This document shows positions 53,935-62,044 of a DNA stretch of 64,000 nt, piece by piece. Where the stretch lies: NCBI RefSeq assembly GCF_027925525.1, contig NZ_BSDJ01000004.1:124001-188000 (forward strand), written 5' to 3'. The DNA comes from Paenibacillus tyrphae (lineage in GTDB: Bacteria; Bacillota; Bacilli; Paenibacillales; NBRC-103111). The notes under the pieces were generated by a model. The model worked only from the letters and a program-made list of their open reading frames with translations. It ran no database searches and was not told where the DNA came from. How positions within the stretch are numbered: position 1 is the first letter of the stretch; each line of letters opens with the position of its first letter. The translations under genes were made by a program, and so were the position numbers.

Positions 53935-54792
53935 CTACATTTGCAAGCTTGCCGGGAAACCTTCGCGCCAAGTCGGATAGAGCGGCTTCCAGCCATAATC
54001 TTTTCGCGCCTTGGCATTGGCTGCCCCGCGTTCGCCACGGTTGCTGCCTTCCTGGATATCCGGCTCGGGCGCGCCGATTGTCGCGGCGTAGAAGGGCAGC
54101 CACTCCGTTCCTGGAGCGGGTTCGTCGTCCACGACGTTCACCGGCCCGTTCGGCCATTCCAGCGCAGCGGCCGCTGCCCGCGCCGCATCTTCGACATGCA
54201 GAAAGGAAGTTACGCCTTCCGTCGCTTTCAGTTCCTTGCGCCGCACCTTTTCGGCTATTAGCCCGCCCCGGTCGTACCAAGTTCCGGGACCGTAGAGCAG
54301 ACCGTATCGAAGAATGACGTATTCCGGCATTTCGGCGACCGCCTGCTCCAGAGCCAACACTCCGTCAACGGTCCTTTTTCGCGGCTGCGGCGCTTCCACA
54401 TCCAAAGATTCCTCTTCCGTCGCAGGATGATTTCCCGGTTCGTAGGTCCACGATATGCTTTGCGCGATCATGCGTCTCACCCCGACCGCTTGCGAGGCGT
54501 CAACCAGATTGCGGGTTCCGATCGTTCGGATTCGCGCATTATCCTCCAAATTGTAACTGCTTAAAGAAGTGAGCTGATGGATGACGACTTCCGGACGCGC
54601 CTCCCGAAGTGCGGCGATCACGGACTCCCGGTCTATAGCATCTGCAACCAGAGGGGACGCCCCCATTTCCGAAATGACGCTTTTCGAGGCTTCAGTACGT
54701 ATCATGCCAATCACTTCATGGCCTTCTCGTACCAGAATAGGCAGCAGCGAACGTCCGATGACGCCGGTTGCTCCGGCAACTAAAATTTTCAT
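53935..54792 (-). CDS. NAD(P)-dependent epimerase/dehydratase
   Basis: 285 residues, extended short-chain dehydrogenase fold. The N-terminal MKILVAGATGVIGRSLLPIL is the nucleotide-binding turn. A YxxxK motif is not obvious, so it may be an atypical member. It converges with the DoxX gene. Substrate unknown. Confidence 0.85.
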   Translation of the reverse strand: MKILVAGATGVIGRSLLPILVREGHEVIGMIRTEASKSVISEMGASPLVADAIDRESVIAALREARPEVVIHQLTSLSSYNLEDNARIRTIGTRNLVDASQAVGVRRMIAQSISWTYEPGNHPATEEESLDVEAPQPRKRTVDGVLALEQAVAEMPEYVILRYGLLYGPGTWYDRGGLIAEKVRRKELKATEGVTSFLHVEDAARAAAAALEWPNGPVNVVDDEPAPGTEWLPFYAATIGAPEPDIQEGSNRGERGAANAKARKDYGWKPLYPTWREGFPASLQM

Positions 54793-54887
54793 ACACCTTG
54801 CCTCCCGTTGAACGGCAATTCAAATGCCTTGTATTTTGATTCATTATACAAGACAGCGACGGGCGCAATTTTGTGACACGGAAAGAA

Positions 54888-55094
54888 TTATCGATCCTTC
54901 TTATGCTCCATGATATCGTTCGGCTGGACGTCGAAATGCGTACAAATCTTATCGATGATTTCCAGCGAGACGTACTCGTCCTTCCCTAATTTGGCAAGAG
55001 TTGCAGTGGACAAGCCCAAGCTTTCCCGAAATTCGGTTTTCGTCAATTCTTGATCGACAAGTAATTTCCATAATGGTTTATAGGAAAAAGGCAT
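54888..55094 (-). CDS. Small XRE-type HTH regulator
   Basis: 68 residues, a single helix-turn-helix (LTKTEFRESLGLSTATLAKLGKDEYVSLEIIDKICTHFDVQPNDIMEH), as in the YozG group. It may be autoregulatory; the 240 nt upstream are AT-rich. Confidence 0.85.
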   Translation of the reverse strand: MPFSYKPLWKLLVDQELTKTEFRESLGLSTATLAKLGKDEYVSLEIIDKICTHFDVQPNDIMEHKKDR

Positions 55095-55336
55095 AGTTAT
55101 ACCCCTTAAATGGTTATCTGATATATAAAATTAAATGTTTAATAAAGCAAATATAATATTTGACTTATTGTTCGATAAAGCATATAATATATTTGCAAAG
55201 TAAAACAAACGACGGGGGCTGGATAGAACTAAATACAATGTAATCTAGCAGAGAATTTTCCCTAATCTTAACACAAAATGTTTACAAAATCACGAGAGTG
55301 CCAATGAGTTAAAAGCATAAAGGGGGGGGATGGGGG

Positions 55337-55528
55337 TTGGTCGAAGAGCTGAATAAGCTGCTTGAAGACTTTCGGAAGCTCGAACATATTTGGAGCGACG
55401 AAGCGAAAAATCCAAAAGATGAATCTGGAAAAATGTATGCTATAGGAGTAAGTAACGGATTCAGGCACGCTGCCATAGCTTTAAATTCAATTGTAAAAAA
55501 CTACGGTAAAATTCAATTAAACAGGTGA
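55337..55528 (+). CDS. Hypothetical small protein
   Basis: 63 residues from TTG 55337 after a G-rich ribosome site. Acidic helical start (VEELNKLLEDFRKLEHIWSDE) and NGFRHAAIALNSIV near the end, a pattern I associate with small uncharacterised Bacilli proteins. Confidence 0.5.
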   Translation: MVEELNKLLEDFRKLEHIWSDEAKNPKDESGKMYAIGVSNGFRHAAIALNSIVKNYGKIQLNR

Positions 55529-55623
55529 TGACGAGCGGCTATATATTGCCCAAATCGTTTAGTAATGTTGGTCGCGTTCATCTTGCCCCTGTCTGTTTTT
55601 AATATGTACACGGTCTTGGGTAA

Positions 55624-55875
55624 TTATTTAAACGGTCCCGATTGGATGCGCGAAGCGAAAGTGATATCGTCATTTTGCTGGCTGCAGTCTGATTCGCCGG
55701 GAGACGCCTCATGATGGGACAAATCTCCCGGAGTGACGAACGCGGGGATGTGGAGAACCGGGATGCCCCCTTCCTTGGGAAACGGCGATCCTGGCTGATG
55801 GGGAAAGTGCTGCTTATTAAGGGGAAAAATGCTCAGCTTTCCGGCTCTTTGGTGGTTGAATGTAGCTGCAGTCAA
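55624..55875 (-). CDS. Doubtful small open frame coupled to the 58-residue gene
   Basis: TTG 55875 overlaps the TGA of the upstream small gene. 83 residues, His/Pro-rich, with no recognised domain. An overlapping frame on the plus strand (55711-55911) looks no better. Listed because of the coupling geometry only. Confidence 0.25.
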   Translation of the reverse strand: MTAATFNHQRAGKLSIFPLNKQHFPHQPGSPFPKEGGIPVLHIPAFVTPGDLSHHEASPGESDCSQQNDDITFASRIQSGPFK

Positions 55876-56048
55876 ATTTCGGGAGACGGACGCAGCGAAG
55901 CTTCAAAATAATTGGTCGTCCCGTTCATGGCGATTTCATGGGGTTCAGTGTTCATATGTTTAAGCTGTTCTTTTTTCCACGCTTCGAATTTTTCCAGCGG
56001 GATCTCTAACTGTTCGATGAGAAGTTGACAATCTATCGGTTGTTTCAT
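55872..56048 (-). CDS. Hypothetical 58-residue protein
   Basis: ATG 56048 with GGGGG upstream. Begins MKQPIDCQLLIEQLEIPLEK, then an acidic/basic helix (FEAWKKEQLKHMNTEPHE). No family recognised; the composition is protein-like. Confidence 0.5.
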   Translation of the reverse strand: MKQPIDCQLLIEQLEIPLEKFEAWKKEQLKHMNTEPHEIAMNGTTNYFEASLRPSPEI

Positions 56049-56345
56049 TTAGGATACCCCCTAGTTAAGAAAAAAATGATTGAAAAACAAAAACCACCTT
56101 TCCTAGCGACGGCTAAGAAAGATGGTCCGGTTGCACTACTAGCTCCTTCGAATCCAAGTGCCCATATACAGATTCGAACTCATTGCCTACCTAGCTCTCA
56201 TGATACCAGTAAACAATTGAATATGTCTGTATCGTTTCATACGGAATTTTCTAAAAAAAATTTTAGAAATGCCCATTTTTCGAAAAAAACAAAATCGATC
56301 CCCAGTAGGGGGACCGATATCCGATATCTGTATGAGAATAGGCGA

Positions 56346-57113
56346 TTAGTTCGCGATAAACTCTTGAACCCATTCGCCGTTGTAGTAAGCAACGCCGATT
56401 TTCGTAAAGTTCGGGCTCAAAATATTTTGGCGGTGACCTTCGCTATTCATCCACGCATTCATAACCTCTTGTGGGGAACGTTGGCCTTTTGCGATATTTT
56501 CACCGGCATACGAATATTGAATGCCGAAAGATCTCATCATATCGAATGGAGAGCCGTACGTCGGAGACGTGTGATCGAAGTAATTGTTATTATACATGTC
56601 TTTTGCTTTGGCCAATGCCATAGAGGTCAAGGCGCTGTCGGAAGCAAGCGGCTTCAGGCCGGCTTTCGCGCGTTCTTGGTTCACGAGATTCACCACTTGG
56701 CTGGCAAAAGCGGATTGATCCGTCCCTTGCTGGGAGTCGGTATCCGGTTGTTGTTGCGCCGGAGTCGTCGGCTGCGGCTTGGCCGGCGTTGTCGGCTGAG
56801 GCTCCACCGGTGTCGTCGGTTGCGGCTTAGCAGGAACCGGTTGCGGTTTCGCCGGAGTCGTCGGCTGCTGCCATCCGTTACCGAATCCCGGAATATTGAT
56901 GACCATTCCTTTCCAAATAACATTCGGGTTGGAAAGCTGCGGATTCGAATTCAGCAGCGAGGACAGATCAATGCCGTATTTTTGAGAAATTGTCGACAAC
57001 GTATCGTTATCGGTAACGACGCATGGTGCGGCCGAAGCAGATGCCATACCAGCTCCGAACACCGAAGTAAGGGCCAAAACACTCACCAAAGCAGCTTTCT
57101 TCATGCGATTCAA
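56346..57113 (-). CDS. Secreted LysM-CAP (SCP) domain protein, YkwD-like
   Basis: About 255 residues. Signal peptide KKAALVSVLALTSVFGAGMASASA, one LysM (about 30-75), a Pro/Thr repeat linker built from PQPTTPAKPQ units, then a CAP domain (LVNQERAKAGLKPLASDSALTSMALAKAKDM, FDHTSPTYG, AGENIAKG, HRQNIL). TTG 57113 has AGGAGAGG upstream; ATG 57104 is the alternative. It should bind peptidoglycan. A c-di-AMP riboswitch precedes it. Confidence 0.92.
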   Translation of the reverse strand: MNRMKKAALVSVLALTSVFGAGMASASAAPCVVTDNDTLSTISQKYGIDLSSLLNSNPQLSNPNVIWKGMVINIPGFGNGWQQPTTPAKPQPVPAKPQPTTPVEPQPTTPAKPQPTTPAQQQPDTDSQQGTDQSAFASQVVNLVNQERAKAGLKPLASDSALTSMALAKAKDMYNNNYFDHTSPTYGSPFDMMRSFGIQYSYAGENIAKGQRSPQEVMNAWMNSEGHRQNILSPNFTKIGVAYYNGEWVQEFIAN

Positions 57114-57133
57114 AAAAGATCCTCTCCTTTTTC

Positions 57134-57310
57134 GGCCTGCGAGGTTAGCTGACGGGTTCGGGTCAAAGAGCAATCACCCGGCCATAGCATATGGCTTCAC
57201 CCCAAAGGATGGGTTCCCCCGCGCTTCCAAAGAAGCTTCGGCCTTGAATGTAGTTGTCTTCTCGACAGAACCGGTTAAGTCGAACGTCTCGTCCCACCCG
57301 GTCTCTCAAG
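57134..57310 (-). ncRNA. Cyclic-di-AMP (ydaO/yuaA) riboswitch
   Basis: On the minus strand the conserved blocks appear in order: CGGGGGAACCCA, TTTGGGGTGAA, GGGTGATTGCTC, GACCCGAACCCGTCAGC and TAACCTCGCAGGC. The element ends about 20 nt before the ribosome site of the LysM-CAP gene. The 5' border is approximate. In known cases c-di-AMP turns such wall-protein and transporter genes off. Confidence 0.92.
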
Positions 57311-57377
57311 GACCCTTACAGTCTATCACGAGGATCGCTAGATTTCACCCCACAAAGTATTCCAACCTTAGCGCCGC

Positions 57378-57746
57378 TTACTTCCACTTCATCAGTACAA
57401 ACCCGCCGACGATAATGAGAAGTCCGACCCACGTTTTCCACGTAGGCATCTCCTGCATGAACATATATCCCATAAGCAGACATACCAGAAGCTCGACGAT
57501 TTTGGCCGACACGAGAGCCGTTGTCAGTTGACCGAAGCTTTGTTGTACCCAGCGGACGCCGTATCCGATCAACAGATTCGCCGGAAGAAACAAAGGGAGC
57601 ATCTTCAATTGAAAAATAAACGTCGATCCGAAGGCGGGATCGATGTGCTTGCTTTGATAAGAGTAGACGGCATTGACGATCACGAGACCGACGAAAAGAC
57701 ACGCAAAGCCGAGAACAGCGGACATATATCGAAGGACCTCCTCCAT
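57378..57746 (-). CDS. Small EamA/SMR-like membrane protein
   Basis: 122 residues with four membrane segments: SAVLGFACLFVGLVIVNAVY, LPLFLPANLLIGYGV, LTTALVSAKIVELLVCLLMGY and WVGLLIIVGGFVLMKW. Resembles a half-size DMT transporter that works as a dimer. Divergent from the FecCD importer operon. Confidence 0.75.
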   Translation of the reverse strand: MEEVLRYMSAVLGFACLFVGLVIVNAVYSYQSKHIDPAFGSTFIFQLKMLPLFLPANLLIGYGVRWVQQSFGQLTTALVSAKIVELLVCLLMGYMFMQEMPTWKTWVGLLIIVGGFVLMKWK

Positions 57747-57810
57747 AGTCGAAAAACAAGTGAAGAGCCATCGGGCTCTCTTGAATGTTTCCCTGAAATA
57801 ACAAATTTTA

Positions 57811-57839
57811 TTGACTATAAGAAAATTTCCTTATAGAAT
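57811..57839 (+). promoter_or_regulatory. Promoter of the importer-chelatase operon with operator in the spacer
   Basis: TTGACT (57811-57816), 17 nt, TAGAAT (57834-57839). A 22-bp dyad, CTATAAG...CTTATAG (57815-57836), fills the spacer with one mismatched pair. A second repeat, ATTTGT/ACAAAT, lies at 57862-57879. A metal-responsive repressor is plausible; the motif is neither a clear Fur nor a clear Zur box. Confidence 0.55.
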
Positions 57840-57950
57840 AAATTTTGCATTAGGTAAAAATATTTGTACATAGACAAATGTTTCATTTGCCGCCCGGCGC
57901 CGAACATCTCGGTAAGCGGGCGTATATCGAAGTGATAAGGAGGATTCCTG

Positions 57951-59000
57951 TTGTTTAAGCGTTGGCATCTTTTGTTTTCCTCCCCGTTCTTTGTTTTTGG
58001 ACTGCTTTTCGCGCTTCTCCTAGCCAGTATCGTGATGGCCGCGGGTTTCGGGCCCGTGTCCGTTCCGTTTAAACAAACGTTTGCCCTGCTGCTGGAAAAA
58101 GTGTCCTTTCCTGTGGACATCACAGCGGGGGAGCGGGAGCGGCTGGTAATAGAGCAGGTACGTCTGCCGCGCGTGCTGGTCGGCGCGCTTGTGGGCGCGG
58201 CGCTCGGCATCTCGGGCGCTTCGATGCAAGGATTGTTTCGCAATCCGCTCGTTGAGCCGGGCTATGTCGGCGTATCCAGCGGAGCCGCTGCCGGGGCCGT
58301 GTGCGCTTTGTATTTCGGCTTGACGCATCTGGGGGTATGGCTGCTGCCGGCTGCCGCTTTTACCGGAGCGCTGCTTGCTGTGTGCGTCATTCTTGCGGTC
58401 TGGCGGTGGAGCAGCCGTTCTACGGTGACAACGCTTTTGCTGCTCGGGATCGGCCTAAATGCTTTGCTGTCCGCCGTCATCAACATTCTGGTCGCCAGCT
58501 CGCGGAACGAACAGGAGCTGCGGAGTATTATTTTCTGGCTTCAAGGCGGGTTGGAAGCTCGGACTTGGGGACACGTGCAGTTGATAGCCGTGCCGGTTCT
58601 TATCTCTTGTGTGCTGCTTTGCACCTTTGCCCGGGATTTGAACTTGCTGCTGCTTGGTGACGAGCATGCCCAAAGCAGCGGCATGAAGGTACGCACGGTG
58701 CGTTATCTGATTCTGGGCCTCGCTTCGCTCATGACCGGCTCGGCCGTTGCGGTAAGCGGGATCATCGGGTTCGTCGGTTTGGTCGTTCCGCATATGATCC
58801 GCTTATGGACCGGACCGGATCACCGGGTGCTGCTGCCGGCCAGCGCGCTTGGAGGAGCTATATTTTTAGTTGTTGCGGATCTGATATCCCGGATGGTTCT
58901 CCAGCCGGTGACGCTGCAGGTCGGCGTTGTCTGCGCTTTGATTGGGGCGCCGTTGTTTCTGGGCATGGTATTGAAATCCGGAAAAGGGGCGGTGGCATGA
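57951..59000 (+). CDS. FecCD-type ABC transporter permease
   Basis: 349 residues from TTG 57951 with AAGGAGG upstream, about nine to ten membrane segments. LPRVLVGALVGAALGISGASMQGLFRNPLVEPGYVGVSSGAAAGAV is the family core, and GIIGFVGLVVPHMIRLWTGPDHR is the coupling region. Such permeases import iron-siderophores, heme or cobalamin. Overlaps the ATPase gene by 4 nt. Confidence 0.93.
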   Translation: MFKRWHLLFSSPFFVFGLLFALLLASIVMAAGFGPVSVPFKQTFALLLEKVSFPVDITAGERERLVIEQVRLPRVLVGALVGAALGISGASMQGLFRNPLVEPGYVGVSSGAAAGAVCALYFGLTHLGVWLLPAAAFTGALLAVCVILAVWRWSSRSTVTTLLLLGIGLNALLSAVINILVASSRNEQELRSIIFWLQGGLEARTWGHVQLIAVPVLISCVLLCTFARDLNLLLLGDEHAQSSGMKVRTVRYLILGLASLMTGSAVAVSGIIGFVGLVVPHMIRLWTGPDHRVLLPASALGGAIFLVVADLISRMVLQPVTLQVGVVCALIGAPLFLGMVLKSGKGAVA

Positions 59001-59797
59001 GTACGGTTATTGCGATACGGCAGCTGTGGCAGCGAGCCGAATCGAAGACGATCCTGCATGACGTCAATTTGGAGATGCGGCCCGGACGCTTCATCGGCTT
59101 GATCGGTCCGAACGGCAGCGGCAAATCAACGCTGCTTCGCGCCATGGGTGGCTTGCGCCGGCCCGCTGCCGGAGAAGTGCTGTTGGAGGGGGCCTGCTTG
59201 CACCGAATGAAGCCCAAGGCGGTCGCTCGCCATATCGCGTATGTGCCGCAGGATTTGAGCACGGAGCTTGATTTTACAGTGGAAGAAATCGTGATGCTGG
59301 GGCGTTATGCCCATCGGGGACGGTTTGCTTCCGCCTCTGCGACAGACCGCGAAGCGGTGCGGGAGGCGATGCGCACAACAGGGATTGATTTACTTGCGGA
59401 CCGCAGGGTGACGGAGCTGTCCGGCGGACAGCGGCAGATGGTGTTCATCGCCAAGGCGCTAGCCCAGCAGCCGCGGATTTTGCTGCTCGACGAACCGATT
59501 TCGGCGCTGGATATCCGGCACCAGCTGCGTGTCATGAAGCTGCTCCAGGAAAGAACGAATGACGGGCTGCTTGTCGTTGCCGCTTTGCACGATTTGAATT
59601 TGGCGGCGCGGTTTTGCGACGAGCTGATCCTGCTTCGGGACGGACATGTGCTGGCTTCCGGGGCGCCGGAGTGCGTCATGACAACCGAGCGGCTCCGGCA
59701 CGCTTACGGGGTGGAAGCCTCAATCCGCCGCGACGAACGGACTGGCAAGCCCGCGGTTACCGCCTTGGACGAAGTCCGGATGCAGGCGGCTTATTAA
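58997..59797 (+). CDS. ABC transporter ATP-binding protein (FecE/HmuV/BtuD type)
   Basis: 266 residues: Walker A GPNGSGKSTLL, Q-loop YVPQDL, signature LSGGQRQMV, Walker B RILLLDEPISALD, switch His in AALHDLNLAARF. Energises the permease encoded by the overlapping gene. Confidence 0.94.
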   Translation: MSTVIAIRQLWQRAESKTILHDVNLEMRPGRFIGLIGPNGSGKSTLLRAMGGLRRPAAGEVLLEGACLHRMKPKAVARHIAYVPQDLSTELDFTVEEIVMLGRYAHRGRFASASATDREAVREAMRTTGIDLLADRRVTELSGGQRQMVFIAKALAQQPRILLLDEPISALDIRHQLRVMKLLQERTNDGLLVVAALHDLNLAARFCDELILLRDGHVLASGAPECVMTTERLRHAYGVEASIRRDERTGKPAVTALDEVRMQAAY

Positions 59798-59838
59798 GGC
59801 TTACAAACTACATAGAAAAAACGGAAAAGGTGAGAGTT

Positions 59839-60891
59839 ATGCTGCATCGGGATCAAATGAAACATAAAAGATCGGGTTTCAAGCCTTGGCGGCTCGGAGG
59901 AACGATCGTGCTGCTGCTGCTTGCGACGGCGTGCGGTTCCCAAGCGGCGCCTGCCGGACCGGTCGACGGACAGAAGGGGAAGGCTCCGGCCGGAGCCTAT
60001 CCGAGAACGATTGTGACAAGCGGGAAGCACGAGGTGGTCGTTCCGGCCAAGCCCGAGCGTATCGCCGCGCTGTCGCTGGATACGGCCGAGATGGCGCTGG
60101 AGCTGGCCGATCCTTCCCGCTTCGTCGTGGCGCCCCGCAGCTTGGACAACGAGCAGTTGTCAGTTCATGCCGAGCAAGGCAAGCTGATCAGCACCAAAAT
60201 AACGGGCGCGACGAAGCTCGACCCGGAGCAGGTACTGTCCTACAAGCCTGATCTGGTGCTGATGACGACGATTCATGACGGGGAGAAGGACGCCGATCCG
60301 ATTTTGAAGCAGGCGGGCATCCCCGTGTTGACCTTTAAGGAATGGGGCACCGTTCGGCAAATCATGGACCAATTGAGCCTGATCGGGCAGGCGCTCGGCG
60401 AAGAGGAGAAGGCCAAAGCCGTGACGGACCGGATGAAGAGCAAGCTGGAGGCTGTCCGGAACAAACTCGAGGAACGTAAAGCGGTTTCCAAACCGACGGT
60501 GCTCGTGCTTTCGCCGGTAGGTCCGAATACGGGACCGTATATGATGGGACCGGACAATATATCGAGCGATCTGGTGCAGCTGGCAGGCGGGGTGCCCGCT
60601 GCTGAAGCGACGGGGCTGCCCCGCACGACGAAAGCGACGATCGAGCAGATTATTCAGGCGGACCCGGATTGCATCTTGCTTTCCGACTGGGAAGGGAAGC
60701 AGGAACAGGCATTCCGGGAGCTGACCGGGAATCCGGGCTGGAGTACTCTGAAGGCGGTGAAAGAAGGCCGGGTCCGGGTCATGGCGGCGAAGCAGCTTGT
60801 GAACGCCAATCCGGCCGTCGTTGATTCGATCGCAGAGATTGCCGATGTATTGGAGTCGGCTTCCGGCGTGAAAAAGGAGGCCGGAGCATGA
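59839..60891 (+). CDS. Substrate-binding lipoprotein (FecB/BtuF fold)
   Basis: 350 residues. Signal peptide with lipobox LLLATACGS (Cys near 35), then the class III binding-protein fold: PERIAALSLDTAEMALEL, LDPEQVLSYKPDLVLMTT and a second lobe with NISSDLVQLAGGVPAA. Ligand: iron chelate, heme or corrinoid; the sequence does not decide. Overlaps the chelatase gene by 4 nt. Confidence 0.9.
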   Translation: MLHRDQMKHKRSGFKPWRLGGTIVLLLLATACGSQAAPAGPVDGQKGKAPAGAYPRTIVTSGKHEVVVPAKPERIAALSLDTAEMALELADPSRFVVAPRSLDNEQLSVHAEQGKLISTKITGATKLDPEQVLSYKPDLVLMTTIHDGEKDADPILKQAGIPVLTFKEWGTVRQIMDQLSLIGQALGEEEKAKAVTDRMKSKLEAVRNKLEERKAVSKPTVLVLSPVGPNTGPYMMGPDNISSDLVQLAGGVPAAEATGLPRTTKATIEQIIQADPDCILLSDWEGKQEQAFRELTGNPGWSTLKAVKEGRVRVMAAKQLVNANPAVVDSIAEIADVLESASGVKKEAGA

Positions 60892-61841
60892 TCGGGATAC
60901 TGCTGCCGGTGTACGGGCTGGTCCGGTCTGTCGACGAGATTGAGGCGTTCTATACGCATATCTTCCACGGGCAACCTCCGGGTGAAGAGCGGCTGAAGGA
61001 TGCGATCTGGCGATACCGGCAGCTTGGCACTTGCGATCCGCTCGCCTCCGTCACGCTAAGACAAGCGGAAGCGCTGGAGCGAAGGATCGGAGCGCTGCTT
61101 TTGGACGAAGTTAGAGTCTACGTCGGCTGCAAGCATACGCCGCCTTTTGTTCCCGACGCGGTGGAGCAAATGATCCGGGACGGCGTACGTCGCGTGGCGA
61201 CACTTCCGGTAACGCCGCTGTATACGCGGTCCGGCACGGGTGCGTACCGCAAGCAGGTTCGGGACGCGCTTCAGCGAATCGGCGTGGACCTCCCGGTTGT
61301 CGATATCGAGGGCTGGTGGGCCGAGTCGCGGTTCGTCGACCTGTTGGGGCGGCGTCTTCGCTCGGCGGTAAACTGGTTGTCCGCAGAAGGGCGGAGCGAT
61401 TTCGTCGTGCTCTTCACCGCACACAGCCAGCCGGGGCTGCCGCAAGCGAACGAGCGGTTCTGCACGGAGTTTGAAGCTTTGGCGGCAAGCGTCGCCAGGG
61501 CGGCGGGCGGCTATCCGTGGAGGCTGGCGTACCGCAGCGGGGGACCGGCGCCGCAAGTTTGGCTGGGCCCGGATGTGCGGGAGGTCATCGAGGCGGAAGC
61601 CGCAGCTAGACGCAAAGCCGTCGTCGTATGCGAGCTGATGTCGATGACCGAGAATGTGGAGGTGCTGTACGACGCGGGCATTGACTGCTGGGAGACGGCC
61701 ACGAGGCACGGGATGGAGTTTGCGCGCACGGAGTTTCTAAACGATGCGTACGAGTTTATGGATATGCTGAGCCGTTACGCGGCCCGCCGCATCAGGTGCA
61801 AGGACGATGCATACGGCACGGCGAGCGTGCTTGGAACTTGA
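60888..61841 (+). CDS. Ferrochelatase-family (HemH-like) protein in an importer operon
   Basis: 317 residues with the HemH/CpfC outline: LLPVYGLVRSVDEIEAFYTHIFHG, RYRQLGTCDPLASVTLRQAEAL, VYVGCKHTPPFVPD and TLPVTPLYTRSGTGAY. The catalytic His lies in FTAHSQPGLP and the Glu in SMTENVEVLYDAGIDC. It is not next to hemE or hemG; it is the fourth gene of an iron/heme/cobalamin-type importer. It could insert or remove a metal in an imported tetrapyrrole. Divergent enough to be a paralogue, not the housekeeping copy. Confidence 0.8.
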   Translation: MIGILLPVYGLVRSVDEIEAFYTHIFHGQPPGEERLKDAIWRYRQLGTCDPLASVTLRQAEALERRIGALLLDEVRVYVGCKHTPPFVPDAVEQMIRDGVRRVATLPVTPLYTRSGTGAYRKQVRDALQRIGVDLPVVDIEGWWAESRFVDLLGRRLRSAVNWLSAEGRSDFVVLFTAHSQPGLPQANERFCTEFEALAASVARAAGGYPWRLAYRSGGPAPQVWLGPDVREVIEAEAAARRKAVVVCELMSMTENVEVLYDAGIDCWETATRHGMEFARTEFLNDAYEFMDMLSRYAARRIRCKDDAYGTASVLGT

Positions 61842-61856
61842 GATGAATAAAGTGAG

Positions 61857-61901
61857 GACCTGCTTCCGGCTATCGTTGATGCTGGGCGGCGGGTCTTTTT
61901 T
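61857..61901 (+). terminator. Terminator of the importer-chelatase operon
   Basis: GACCTGC/GCGGGTC arms and six T residues. Confidence 0.8.
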
Positions 61902-61974
61902 GTATAAAAATGATGAACGTCAGTCGTTCCGACAAAGGCAAGGCGGGTACTTACTGCGGGCTGAAATTTGATCG

Positions 61975-62027
61975 TTGACAAACGATGGGCACCTCAGTAC
62001 AATGAATTTTATTAGTAATAATTACGT
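61975..62027 (+). promoter_or_regulatory. Promoter and Zur box of the YciC/ZagA gene
   Basis: TTGACA (61975-61980), 17 nt, TACAAT (61998-62003). TAGTAATAATTACGT (62013-62027) matches the Bacillus Zur consensus TCGTAATNATTACGA in 13 of 15 positions and covers the start of transcription, so zinc-loaded Zur would repress. Confidence 0.75.
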
Positions 62028-62044
62028 TTAAGAAAGGTTTGCTG

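Noticed and set aside
56025-57152. A 375-codon open frame on the plus strand
   Set aside because: It lies opposite the LysM-CAP gene, is Arg-rich from the Pro/Thr repeat, and has no ribosome site or domain.
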